NCBI RefSeq assembly: GCF_010672455.1
Contig: NZ_JAAHGO010000041.1
Span: 1 to 64,000 of the forward strand
Source of the DNA: Okeania sp. SIO2C9
GTDB lineage: Bacteria > Cyanobacteriota > Cyanobacteriia > Cyanobacteriales > Microcoleaceae
Reading direction: 5' to 3'
Length of the DNA stretch: 64,000 bases
Of the stretch, positions 1-8,438 are shown piece by piece. Position 1 is the first letter of the stretch. Every line of letters begins with the position of its first letter. Both the position numbers and the translations under genes were made by a program. The notes under the pieces are model-generated. The model had not been told where the DNA came from. It searched no databases and worked only from the letters and a program-made list of their open reading frames with translations.

Positions 1-50
1 TCACATGAAGCAATGATACTCACTCCCCTGAGTGATGTACAGATTGTCGG

Positions 51-123
51 GAGCCGGATGCACGGAAACGGGCACGTCCGGATCTAACTGGGAGTTGCCC
101 TGGGTAATACCAGGCTTCGACCC
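51..123 (+). ncRNA. 3' end of a group II intron (domains V and VI)
   Basis: Positions 51-84 form a 34-nt domain V: it opens with GAGCCG (the AGC catalytic triad region), has a GAAA tetraloop at about 65-68 and closes with CGTCCGGATC. Positions 87-123 fold as a domain VI hairpin (CCTGG pairs with CCAGG; GGG at the base pairs with CCC). The rest of the ribozyme and any intron-encoded reverse transcriptase would lie before position 1. The exact 3' splice site, probably just after the CCC at 121-123, is inferred. Confidence 0.8.
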
Positions 124-1183
124 AACCAGAGTCAGGAGTTATACCATTTCTCAAAAAGAATGCTATATATCATTGGGTGGGGAAGTGTGGGAAGTGTGGG
201 AGGTGTGGGGAGAGGTAGGGACGTTGCATAAGGGCGTCCGTACGAAAAATCTATACTAACCGACTAATAATTGTCAAAAACAGACTTTTAATCTTAGTAA
301 CTATTGAGGTGTTGAAGTATAGCTGAAGTATAGCATTACTTTTGGTAATTGGTATTAGATCGGAGAGCCGTCGGATTGGCGACGTACAGGAGGGAAGAAG
401 AAGGAAGTTTTTTATTACCAATTAAACGGACATGATATGACAATCAGTTTGGGTTGTAAGATAGTAGGGAGTAGGGAATAGAGAAATGTCCGCGCCCTAT
501 TTTCGTAGTGCTATAAATGCCAAAATGCCAATCAATCATTACCGAAAAGCTTCCGTTGAGAGTAAGTGTGTTTGAACCAGGGGATAAAAACGAGGGAGCC
601 TTTTAGGGTAAAGACTTTAGTTGTCCTAATTACCAGAAAATTGGGTTTAAAGCCTCGCCCATAAGCGGGCGACTTCTCAGTGTTATTATAAGATTGGTTT
701 CAACACTCGCCTTGTCTCATAAACACTGTCGAAAAGAAGATTAGGTTGAAACTCCTTCAGTTGAGAGCTGAACTTGGGAAGCTTTCAGGTCAATGAGCAG
801 TTCGCGCCTTGAAGGCACAAATAAACCCACAAGAATTTTTGCTCTTGTCGCGGGAGGGCATTCTGAGACTCGTGCGCGGATGCGGAGGCAAGGGTAACCG
901 ACCCCCATCCCCTCCCGGGAGGGGAGCAAGAGGGGTGGGTGCAGCAGCCTGTGTTAGCGGAGCTTTGCGGAGCGCAAAACGTCAACCCGCCGAGGAGCTA
1001 CGGCTCGGTAGGAATCCTCGTGCCTTTAGGCCGGGGAGGATGTAAAATAGTACAATTAGCTTCAGTTTAAAGTTTCCAGCTCGATAAATGTATGCTTGTC
1101 AACAAGTTTTAGGGGAGTCATACCAAATTCGGTTATTCAAGATATTTGGTAGTCCTGTATGGTAATGGTGAGGATATATATTA
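124..1183. other. Intergenic region with repeats and an IS200/IS605-like right-end remnant
   Basis: No gene is supported here. The stretch has G-rich tandem GTGTGGGA-like repeats (about 180-225), a repeat end AAACGGACATGATAT near 422-436, and a segment (about 900-1045) with low-complexity GC-rich reading frames. Positions 1012-1043 form a hairpin (ATCCTCGTGCC ... GGGGAGGAT) that resembles the right end of the TnpB element at 8.4-9.7 kb, so this is probably a decayed IS200/IS605-type end. Short open frames on both strands are repeat-derived. Confidence 0.45.
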
Positions 1184-1325
1184 GAGTTGTTGGTTCTTAA
1201 GCTAAAAAAATGGCTAAAACCCTTATTAGTCAATGTTTATAGTATTTTTTAAGCCTCAAAACACGAAAATCCTAATTAATATAGTAAGCTTTTGAGGCTT
1301 TTGAATTTTTATTTCCCAACAACTC
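1184..1325. repeat. MITE, GAGTTGTTGGGAA family, TA-flanked, copy 1
   Basis: A 142-bp non-coding element with terminal inverted repeats GAGTTGTTGG... and ...CCCAACAACTC, flanked by TA on both sides, as expected for IS630/Tc1-mariner-type MITEs. A second copy in opposite orientation is at 32634-32770. The uninterrupted version of the flanking DNA is found near 16050-16100. Confidence 0.8.
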
Positions 1326-1378
1326 TATTTTTTAATTTCTCCCACACTCCCCATCTCCCCATCCCCCTATCTGTATAT

Positions 1379-1535
1379 TAGACATCTCCAGAAAATAAAC
1401 TTGCCCTTTATTTGCTATAAACTAAGGTGTAATAAATCAAAAAAACATTTTCCGTGTTTTTTTCCTAAAAACATCTTCCCTGTTCCCTATTCCCTACTTT
1501 TACAAAAAGTCTATATCTTTATTAGGAGATGTCTA
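1379..1535. repeat. MITE, TAGACATCTCC family
   Basis: Bounded by TAGACATCTCC at 1379 and its inverted counterpart GGAGATGTCTA ending at 1535. The interior is AT-rich with a CTGTTCCCTATTCCCTAC-type low-complexity segment. Related copies are at 13869-13966, about 4524-4628 and about 58851-58970. It stops just short of the ankyrin gene's 3' end. Confidence 0.65.
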
Positions 1536-1546
1536 TTCATTTGGTA

Positions 1547-3037
1547 TTATGATCCAGCGTTATTAAGTAACCTGATAATATCTTGATAACCATTAAATTC
1601 TGCAAGCATTAAAGCCGTACAACCGCCTTGATTTTTATCATTCAAATTAGCACCATAATCAATTAATAGTTTTACAGCTTCAGCATGACCTTGATATGCT
1701 GCCCACATTAAAGCTGTCGCTTCATTATCATCTCTAAGATTAATATCAGCTCCTTTTTCTAAGAGTATTTTTAATGTTTCAATATCGCCTTGATATGCTG
1801 CTTTCATCATTGGAGTAGAACCACCTTGAGCAGGAATATTAACATCTGCCCCTACATCTAACAAAACATTAATAATTTCTTGATGTTTTTGCCATATTGC
1901 TAAAGTCAAAGCTGTTTCTCCAAGATGTTTACTATTCAATAAAGATGTCAAATTTTGCTTTTCTATTTTGTTCAATAAAATTGATACAATATCTTTATAA
2001 CCATGAAAAATTGCTCCAAATAAAGGTGTATCACCTGCTTGATTTTTAGTAACAATTTCTGCCTCATAATTTAGCAGTAGTTTTACCATTTCAGTATGAT
2101 TTTCTACTACAGCAAAACTTAAAGCTGTTTCTCCTTCTAAATCTTGAGAATTAACATCAGCATGAGCATCCAATAGAGTAGAAGCGATCGCTACATTTCC
2201 TTCTGCAGCAGCAGCCATCAAAGCTGTACCACCATTTCTACTTTTAATATTAACATCTGCCCCTGCTTCTAACAAAACTTTTACTACTTCTAAATGACCT
2301 AGGTCAGCAGCTAAAATGAGTGGATTTTCTCCATCTTTGTCTTTAAAATTAATATCAGCACCAGCTTTTAATAGAGTCTTTACAGCAGGTAAATCACCTG
2401 TTTCTGCTGCTTGCATTAACCATGTTTTACCTTGTAAATTTCTAGTATTTACATTCACACCATGATTAATCAAAATTTCTCTTATTTCTGCATAATTGCT
2501 ATCAGCAACTATAGATAAAGTAGACTCATCGACCCTCGCCCCACCATCTAGTAAGACCTTAACTACATCTTGATAACCTTGACTCGTTGCTAAACCCAAG
2601 GCTGTATCATAGTCTTTATCTACCACGTTAACATCAGCTCCAGCAGCGATTAATTGATTGGCCACTGCTACATAACCATTCATTGAAGCAACCATGAGTG
2701 GGGAACTACCATCATCATTTTTGGCATTGACATCAGCACCCCTACTTAGCAAAAGTTCTACTATTTCCGCCCGTCCATGAGCTGCAGCTAACATTAAAGC
2801 TGTTGCCCCAAACTTTTTTCTTATATAGTTGACATCAGCACCTTTATCTAGTAATGCAGAGGCTATTTGAGCATACCCCTTTTCTGCAGCAATCATTAAA
2901 GCCGTTGTACCATCTAGAGCTTGAGCATTAGCATCAATATTTTGAGCCAGCAAGGTACATACTTGGGCAAAATTAGCATTTTTAACAGCCTGGACTAAGA
3001 AAATTTCTTCTTTTTGCGAAGCCATACCGACAACCAT
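1547..3037 (-). CDS. Ankyrin-repeat protein
   Basis: A 496-aa protein made almost entirely of about 14 ankyrin repeats of 32-34 residues. Repeat cores such as GxTALMxAAxxGHxEVVKLLLxxGADVN recur from about residue 40 to the C-terminus. There is no signal peptide, membrane segment or enzymatic domain, so the likely role is a cytoplasmic protein-binding scaffold; the partner cannot be predicted. A second in-frame Met at residue 5 could be the real start. It diverges from the DUF4079 gene with a 90-bp gap. Repeats are well conserved and the frame is intact, so it is probably expressed. Confidence 0.9.
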   Translation of the reverse strand: MVVGMASQKEEIFLVQAVKNANFAQVCTLLAQNIDANAQALDGTTALMIAAEKGYAQIASALLDKGADVNYIRKKFGATALMLAAAHGRAEIVELLLSRGADVNAKNDDGSSPLMVASMNGYVAVANQLIAAGADVNVVDKDYDTALGLATSQGYQDVVKVLLDGGARVDESTLSIVADSNYAEIREILINHGVNVNTRNLQGKTWLMQAAETGDLPAVKTLLKAGADINFKDKDGENPLILAADLGHLEVVKVLLEAGADVNIKSRNGGTALMAAAAEGNVAIASTLLDAHADVNSQDLEGETALSFAVVENHTEMVKLLLNYEAEIVTKNQAGDTPLFGAIFHGYKDIVSILLNKIEKQNLTSLLNSKHLGETALTLAIWQKHQEIINVLLDVGADVNIPAQGGSTPMMKAAYQGDIETLKILLEKGADINLRDDNEATALMWAAYQGHAEAVKLLIDYGANLNDKNQGGCTALMLAEFNGYQDIIRLLNNAGS

Positions 3038-3127
3038 AATCTACGTTTTTAAGATCACATAAGATTAACTTGCTGTTATGCTAACTTTTATGAAGTTTTT
3101 TTACTAATCCCAGAGAGAAGATTAATT

Positions 3128-3595
3128 ATGGATCTGCCAATTCCAGAATCTATTAAACCATGGCTCAATTTTTTTCATCCCGCCATCATGTGGATATTAT
3201 TAGCCTTGACAATTTACGCCTTATATCTCGGTATCAAAGTTCGTAATAGTAGAACTGCTACAGATACAGAAAAGAAAAAAGAATTTGCTAAATTTAAAAT
3301 CAAACATCACCAAGTTGGCTCTTTTCTCTTAGCTTTTATGGTTTTAGGGTCTCTTGGTGGAATGGCCGTCACTTATATCAATAATGGAAAATTATTCTTT
3401 GGCCCTCATCTGTTAGCTGGGTTAGGCATGACAGGAGCGATCGCTATCTCTGCCTCTTTAACTCCTTTTATGCAGAAAGGTCAAGATTGGGCTCGCTACA
3501 GTCATATTGTTCTTAATGTGTCAATTCTTGGTCTTTTTAGCTGGCAAGCGGTAACGGGGGTCGAAATTCTGTTAAGGATTATTAGCAAGATGTAA
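3128..3595 (+). CDS. DUF4079 family membrane protein
   Basis: A 155-aa integral membrane protein matching the cyanobacterial/plastid DUF4079 family. It begins MDLPIPESIKPWLNFFHPAI and has about four hydrophobic segments (roughly residues 17-37, 63-83, 94-112 and 128-150). A charged cytoplasmic-type loop rich in Lys (about 40-60) follows the first segment. The family's function is not established, though it is confined to oxygenic phototrophs, so a thylakoid or plasma-membrane role is plausible. It is divergent from the ankyrin gene and convergent with the DUF1997 gene. Confidence 0.85.
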   Translation: MDLPIPESIKPWLNFFHPAIMWILLALTIYALYLGIKVRNSRTATDTEKKKEFAKFKIKHHQVGSFLLAFMVLGSLGGMAVTYINNGKLFFGPHLLAGLGMTGAIAISASLTPFMQKGQDWARYSHIVLNVSILGLFSWQAVTGVEILLRIISKM

Positions 3596-3651
3596 AAGAT
3601 TGAAATTAATCAGGGGATTAAATTTTTCCCTGATTTTCAGGTTCCATATCT

Positions 3652-4350
3652 TTACTTGCGTTTTCTTTGTTTGGGAAATGGCAAGTTATGAGTGGTATGA
3701 AAATTTATTTGAGTTTTGTGACTCAAACATCTAGATACTTGTTGTACTACTTTAAGTAATAAACTATCGCCAGTTTTCTGAATCAAACTAGGGGACATTT
3801 TCTGAATAAACTGGGGAAATTTTACACCTACGGTCAAATCTAAATCCCATTTTGCACCGGTCATCACAGGAGGGAGTCCTAACTTTTGAATTTCCTTGTG
3901 ACTAAAAAACTGCTCTGTGGGTAACTCTAGCAACTTCATTTCTGATTGAAAGTTTACTTGATATCCGGGTGGTGTATAATTAGGCACTGGGATAGATATA
4001 ATTTTATATATTCCTGCGGAGTCTGGTGGTACTAATTCCAAACCTACTCTAGCTTCAACCTGGTATCCAAAAGAACCAAATTTTCCAATCGACAAATCAT
4101 AACCATTTTCTCCTAGAGGCTCAACTTTCATCGGATGAGCGCATTGGCAAAACCAACTCCGATGAGATGCAAAGTGCTTTGCGACAGTATCTACATCTGC
4201 ATATAGTTTCATGCAGTCATTGTATTTTGTCTTAAACCAGGTGGTTAAGCTAGTTTTCGAGAGGTCTGTTTTTGTTGCACTGGCATAGAAATCACTAACC
4301 AAGTTTTTGTCCATCTCTAAAGTTTGATGTCCTGCAAAGTTGTGATGCAT
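3652..4350 (-). CDS. DUF1997 family protein
   Basis: A 232-aa soluble protein of the DUF1997 family, found in cyanobacteria and plastids. The conserved core covers about residues 50-200 and includes WFCQCAHPMKVEPLGENGYD, the GSFGYQVEARVGLELVPP stretch and the IPVPNYTPPGYQV segment. The length is usual for the family. No catalytic motif is recognised and the family has no established biochemical role. The C-terminus is basic (PFPKQRKRK). Its start lies by a TATATATATATAC tract at 4367-4380 that may belong to the promoter region. Confidence 0.82.
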   Translation of the reverse strand: MHHNFAGHQTLEMDKNLVSDFYASATKTDLSKTSLTTWFKTKYNDCMKLYADVDTVAKHFASHRSWFCQCAHPMKVEPLGENGYDLSIGKFGSFGYQVEARVGLELVPPDSAGIYKIISIPVPNYTPPGYQVNFQSEMKLLELPTEQFFSHKEIQKLGLPPVMTGAKWDLDLTVGVKFPQFIQKMSPSLIQKTGDSLLLKVVQQVSRCLSHKTQINFHTTHNLPFPKQRKRK

Positions 4351-4863
4351 GATTCATTCTCCGGTGTATATATATATACACTATATCCAATATTTTGAGG
4401 ATTTCCAAATTGCTATCTACTTTATACAAAGAATTTATATTTATAGCAGGCAACAGGGAAAAGTGGGAAAAACACCCTGATTCGGATGGTCATCAGTCTA
4501 TTGTCCGTGCTATACCTGTCTATTAGACCTCTTTGGAAAAGAGGGAGTAGGAGTAGGGAGTAGGGGGAAAGAATTGATGGTTTTTGCGCGATAATTGATT
4601 TTATTTTTGATTATCACGCCTATGTCTATTGCTATATCTTTAAAGTAGAGAGTTAGTAATTGAAGAAGGTGTTAGGAGGCAAAGTGAACTTCGTTGGAGA
4701 TACTCTTGTACAAATTATAAGGATTTGAAAACTCAAGTTGCCTCTTAACTAGAAGCACAGAGCTATCCAAATACCCTATCTACAATTCCCTTTTGAGCAC
4801 TGATTACTAACTGGCAGTCAAAAACTGTTAAAATTTAGAACTTTATTATAGATAAATTGAAAA
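4351..4863. other. Intergenic region with a MITE-like repeat
   Basis: About 0.5 kb without a gene. A TAGACCTCT...TGTCTAT-bounded repeat of the TAGACATCTCC family lies at about 4524-4628 and shares the interior GGGGGAAAGAATTGATG with the copy at 13869-13966. The remaining DNA is unique and AT-rich and presumably carries the promoters of the flanking genes. Confidence 0.55.
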
Positions 4864-5517
4864 ATGAAAGTATTCGTTGCTGGAGCAACTGGCCAAACAG
4901 GTCGTCGGATTGTACAAGAGTTAGTAAGACGAGATATTCCTGTAAAAGCTCTGGTTCGTGACTTAGAAACAGCTAAAGAAATTTTGCCTCCAGAAGCAGA
5001 GTTGGTAATGGGGGATGTCCTGAATTCTCAAGGTCTCTACGCTGCTATTGAAGATAGCACAGTACTATTATGTGCTACGGGTGCTAAACCCAGTTTTGAC
5101 TTGACTGGCCCATATAAAGTGGATTATGTGGGAACTAAAAATTTAGTGGATGTTGCTAAACAGAAGGGTATTGAGCGTTTTATTTTAGTTTCATCCCTAT
5201 GTGTGTCTCAATTTTTTCATCCCCTAAATTTGTTCTGGCTAATTTTATTCTGGAAGAAGCAAGCTGAAGGATATATTCAGAAAAGTGGTCTTAATTATAC
5301 TATTGTTCGCCCTGGCGGTCTGAAAAATGATGATAATCAATTTCCTATTGTTATGGAATCTGCCGATCGCTTATTTGAAGGTAGTATTCCTCGAACTAAA
5401 GTAGCACAAGTTTCTGTTGAGGCGATATTTCAATCAGCAGCTTGTAATAAAATTGTGGAAATTGTTACTCAGGAAGAAGCACCAGAAAAATCTTGGGAAG
5501 AGCTATTCAACAATTAA
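4864..5517 (+). CDS. NAD(P)-binding atypical SDR (NmrA/Ycf39-like)
   Basis: A 217-aa Rossmann-fold protein of the atypical short-chain dehydrogenase group. It has the glycine-rich dinucleotide motif GATGQTG (residues 7-13) after the first beta strand. A conserved acidic MGDVLN follows at about 58-63, VSSLCVS at about 117-123, and YTIVRPGG at about 153-160. The classical YxxxK catalytic pair is not evident, as is common in NmrA-like members, which may be regulators or isomerase/reductase-type enzymes. The length is typical of small cyanobacterial and plastid homologues. Substrate unknown. It is flanked on both sides by repeat-rich gaps, so it is probably monocistronic. Confidence 0.85.
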   Translation: MKVFVAGATGQTGRRIVQELVRRDIPVKALVRDLETAKEILPPEAELVMGDVLNSQGLYAAIEDSTVLLCATGAKPSFDLTGPYKVDYVGTKNLVDVAKQKGIERFILVSSLCVSQFFHPLNLFWLILFWKKQAEGYIQKSGLNYTIVRPGGLKNDDNQFPIVMESADRLFEGSIPRTKVAQVSVEAIFQSAACNKIVEIVTQEEAPEKSWEELFNN

Positions 5518-6388
5518 TAATTAATAATTAATAATTAATAATTAGGGATTTGCAATTTAATAAAGTACCAATTATTAGTGTAGAAAAAGGCTCGTGGCTG
5601 TCATTGCGAGGCGCTGATATTAGACTCAACCTCAATCGGGAATAGTTAAGCTAGTCGAAGCAATCTCTACTCTATAGATTAGCTGGTAGTCTATTTTTTT
5701 GCTAGTCCCTTACCTCTGCTTGAAAACGAATAGGATTGACTAAAAGGAAATTTTTTCTTCACAGGAGTCGATTGGATATGGTTAGGAAACCCATCCACCC
5801 CTCGACCGCTTTTTTCTCCTTTAAAAGAGAGGCTTTAAACCCCAATTATTCGGTAAAAGCAATTGAAAAATTGAGAGAGAATTCAAGGTTACTAGGTAAG
5901 CATTCAGCTATTAGCAGTCAGCTATCAGCAATTAGTAATGAATAATTACTTCTCAGGTTTAGTCCGGTGACTTTAACAGTAACTTTTATTCTGTCCCAAT
6001 TTCTCAATTATTTTTACCTTCCCCAAAATTAATAGCTGATAGCTAATAGCTGACCGCTGAATGCTTACGTTACTAGCAAGGTACACTCCTTCAACCTTAG
6101 GAGGAATTATTCATTATTTTCTGTTTGTGTAGCATCCCGCAGGGAATTGCTGACTGCTAAGAGCTGTTTGAGCAGCATTCCGCAGGAAATGCTTATGGTA
6201 ATAAGTTAAGATGATTTTTAAGTTATGGCACAGCACATTTGAGAATTATTTCAATACGGTAATTGTTGTAAAAAAATCAGCTATTGTACTTAAAAAAAGG
6301 GGGGAGCGCGACTTTTTAATAATTAGGTTAAACTAGGGGTTTATTAGAAAACTTTACTGCATGAAATTTATTGTAGAAAGTTGCCAAA
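5518..6388. other. Repeat-filled intergenic region
   Basis: No credible gene. It holds short TTAATAA tandem repeats (about 5513-5542) and a degenerate copy (about 5709-5861) of the dispersed family running from TTACCTCT to TTATTCGGTAA. It also has AGCTATTAGCAGTCAGCTATCAGC-like short repeats around 5905-5940 with an inverted counterpart near 6033-6065. The 69-aa open frame at 5736-5945 is encoded by this repeat DNA and is not a gene. Confidence 0.6.
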
Positions 6389-6529
6389 AAAATGTTGAGA
6401 AAATCCCTCTTTGATTATTTAGATGTATAGAGTTAAACCTGAGATTATCAGAACAAAGAAGTCAACGTCTTTTCATGGTCTTTTTATGTTGTTCAAGGGC
6501 TTAATTTTTATATTTATAGTTATCATCTT
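6389..6529 (+). repeat. Duplicated 5' end of the lysozyme-like gene (relic copy)
   Basis: About 141 bp nearly identical to 6582-6722, offset by 193 bp. It covers the upstream leader and the first ~35 codons of the lysozyme-like gene. After this the relic diverges and ends. Both copies carry a 12-codon ORF beginning MLRKSLFDYLDV that overlaps the start of the main frame. The relic copy has no downstream coding continuation. Confidence 0.85.
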
Positions 6530-6615
6530 GAGCTGGACATTGTAAATACCTGAGCGCTCATTGCTATAGAAAGCAGGAAAAAAAATGTTGAGAAAATCCC
6601 TCTTTGATTATTTAG

Positions 6616-7716
6616 ATGTATAGAGTTAAACCTGAGATTATCAGAACAAAGAAGTCAACGCCTTCCCATGGTCGTTTTATGTTGTTTAAACGCTTAATTT
6701 TTATATTTATAGTTATCATCTCTTTTGTTTCTTTTTCCCGAACTTTTAAGGGAAGTTTCAACATAGCTAAACAGGAAATAACTAAATTAATTTCTCCTAA
6801 TAAATATAATTACAATAATGGCAAAAAATGGCCTCAGCTAGCAATGAAAGGTGGAGATCCTTATATTCGCGCATTAATGCGAACTATTTCAGCTAGCGAA
6901 TCTAATTATCCTCGACCTTATCATGTTGTTTATACAGGTAAAAATGTATCTAATCTGAGTAAACATCCAGACTGGTGTATTACTATAGTTTCTGGTCCGA
7001 ATAAAGGAAATTGTACTACTGCAGCTGGACGATATCAAATGTTAACAAGTACTTGGTATCTCATGGCAAAACGTTATCATCCACAACGTGGCAGGTTTAT
7101 GTTTTGGGAATCTTACAGTTTTGAGCCAAAATATCAAGATGCTGTTGTACATGGTTGGTTAAGCGATCGCAAATATTGGAAAGCAGATATTCCTGGGTTA
7201 TTAAGAAGGGGAAAATTAGACCGAGTTTTGCGGTTATTATCTGGAACATGGACGAGTTTAGGATATGGAATTGAAACTAATTCTATGAGTAAGAATTTAC
7301 CAAGAGTATATCGGGAAGTTTTGGAGAATGAATTAAGTCTTTCAGGGAATAATTTTTATCAAAAAAATGAACAATCTTTGATAGTTGAGTATTTTCCTAA
7401 AGATGTTGACAATGGAGTAGTTGAAAAAGCTTTAAGAACTTTAGATTATCAGTTAATACTTCGACCAACTGTAGTAGCGGATATGCCTAGTAATTCAATT
7501 TGGTTTGGTTCAGAAGTAAGTATAAAAGAAGTTAAGTTAGTAGCAGAAAAATTAATTAGTTCAGGTGTGAATATTAAAGCTATTCGACCTTTTAATAAAA
7601 AAGTAGAATTCTCTGATTTATTGATTCGAGTAGGAGCTGACCCAGAGGTAAAAAATAGACCGTCTTTAACATTAGAGGAAGTTCGGGAAAAATCTAGTTT
7701 TACTAGAAATGATTAA
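6616..7716 (+). CDS. Membrane-anchored lysozyme-like (muramidase) protein
   Basis: A 366-aa protein with a basic N-terminus, one hydrophobic segment (about residues 24-44) likely to act as a signal anchor, and a glycoside-hydrolase/muramidase-like domain (about 75-255). Family signatures include the ISASESN stretch with a candidate catalytic Glu, the TTAAGRYQMLTSTWYLMA segment and the terminal TSLGYGIE. This fold is seen in phage-lysozyme-like muramidases acting on peptidoglycan. The C-terminal ~110 residues (about 255-366) are not recognised and include a repeated beta-alpha pattern. The ATG at 6616 is used because an upstream ATG at 6585 is in another frame and stops at 6623. A partial duplicate of the 5' region precedes it. 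Confidence 0.78.
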   Translation: MYRVKPEIIRTKKSTPSHGRFMLFKRLIFIFIVIISFVSFSRTFKGSFNIAKQEITKLISPNKYNYNNGKKWPQLAMKGGDPYIRALMRTISASESNYPRPYHVVYTGKNVSNLSKHPDWCITIVSGPNKGNCTTAAGRYQMLTSTWYLMAKRYHPQRGRFMFWESYSFEPKYQDAVVHGWLSDRKYWKADIPGLLRRGKLDRVLRLLSGTWTSLGYGIETNSMSKNLPRVYREVLENELSLSGNNFYQKNEQSLIVEYFPKDVDNGVVEKALRTLDYQLILRPTVVADMPSNSIWFGSEVSIKEVKLVAEKLISSGVNIKAIRPFNKKVEFSDLLIRVGADPEVKNRPSLTLEEVREKSSFTRND

Positions 7717-8205
7717 TTCAATAATTAATAATTGTAAGCATTTCCTGCGGATGCTGCGCAGACAGCCGTCATTTCAGTTATCAGTTATCAGTACCTCTGC
7801 AATAAGGAGGCTTGAAATACGGAATTATCTTTTTTTATCTCCTTAAAAGAGGAGGCTTTAGACCAGGATTTTTCGGTAAAAGCAACCTTTAAAATTGAGA
7901 AATAATAAAAGTTACTGCCAAATTTCCCTTCCTAAACCTTAGAAGTAGTTATTAATTAATTAGGGCTTGCTGATTAAATATCAAACCATTGACTAATATT
8001 AGTTGTAGCATTTTTTTGTCTAAAAAAGTGTCAGCTTTTCGGTGGAAAGAGCTGCATAAAGCTAGTATTTTGGGATGATTGTGGCAGAAAAATCACTCTG
8101 ACAATTTTTACGACTACCTCCTCTATAATTCCCATTTCTTCTGACTTCTAAATCCTGACTCCTGACTCCTGACTTCTACCCCCACTAAAAGACTTTATTC
8201 AGCAC
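7717..8205. other. Intergenic repeats, including a GGGCTTGCTGAT...CAGCA element
   Basis: Contains a degenerate copy of the TTATTCGGTAA family (about 7795-7890). It is followed by an element from AGGGCTTGCTGATTAA (about 7966) to ATTCAGCA (about 8203), also present at 45520-45800 and, in part, near 39606 and 40780. A CTGACTCCTGACTCCTGA low-complexity run sits near 8155-8175. No gene is supported. Confidence 0.55.
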
Positions 8206-8346
8206 TATAGTCTACCTTCATCAAGGAACGTCGGCTGGTGCTGAAAAATTCAATGCAAGAGGAAAGACTGCCCCTCTTGATGCCTTTCCTCCAGAAATTC
8301 AACAGTTAGGAGCTGCTCATCTCAATGTTGGTTGGAGACCCGCGCT
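8206..8346 (+). pseudogene. Unidentified gene fragment
   Basis: An open stretch of about 47 codons starts right at the end of a repeat element and ends at the hairpin preceding the TnpB element. It reads TIVYLHQGTSAGAEKF and, further on, DAFPPEIQQLGAAHLNVGWR. Codon usage and composition look like a real gene, but there is no start codon and no full domain. I do not recognise the family. It is most simply a host gene fragment truncated on both sides by mobile DNA. Confidence 0.4.
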
Positions 8347-8438
8347 CTCCCGAAGGGGAGCTAGGGCATGAAAACCAATCAATGTTGTGGTTTTACACAT
8401 AGTATGTTAAAGTTTGAAAAATTTTCGGTCAGTAGTAG

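Noticed and set aside
741-1045. Overlapping small ORFs on both strands
   Set aside because: They lie on GC-rich palindromic repeat DNA and IS-end sequence; no start context or homology supports a gene.
5736-5945. 69-aa plus-strand ORF
   Set aside because: It reads through a diverged dispersed repeat and an AGCAGTCAGCTATCAGC tandem tract.
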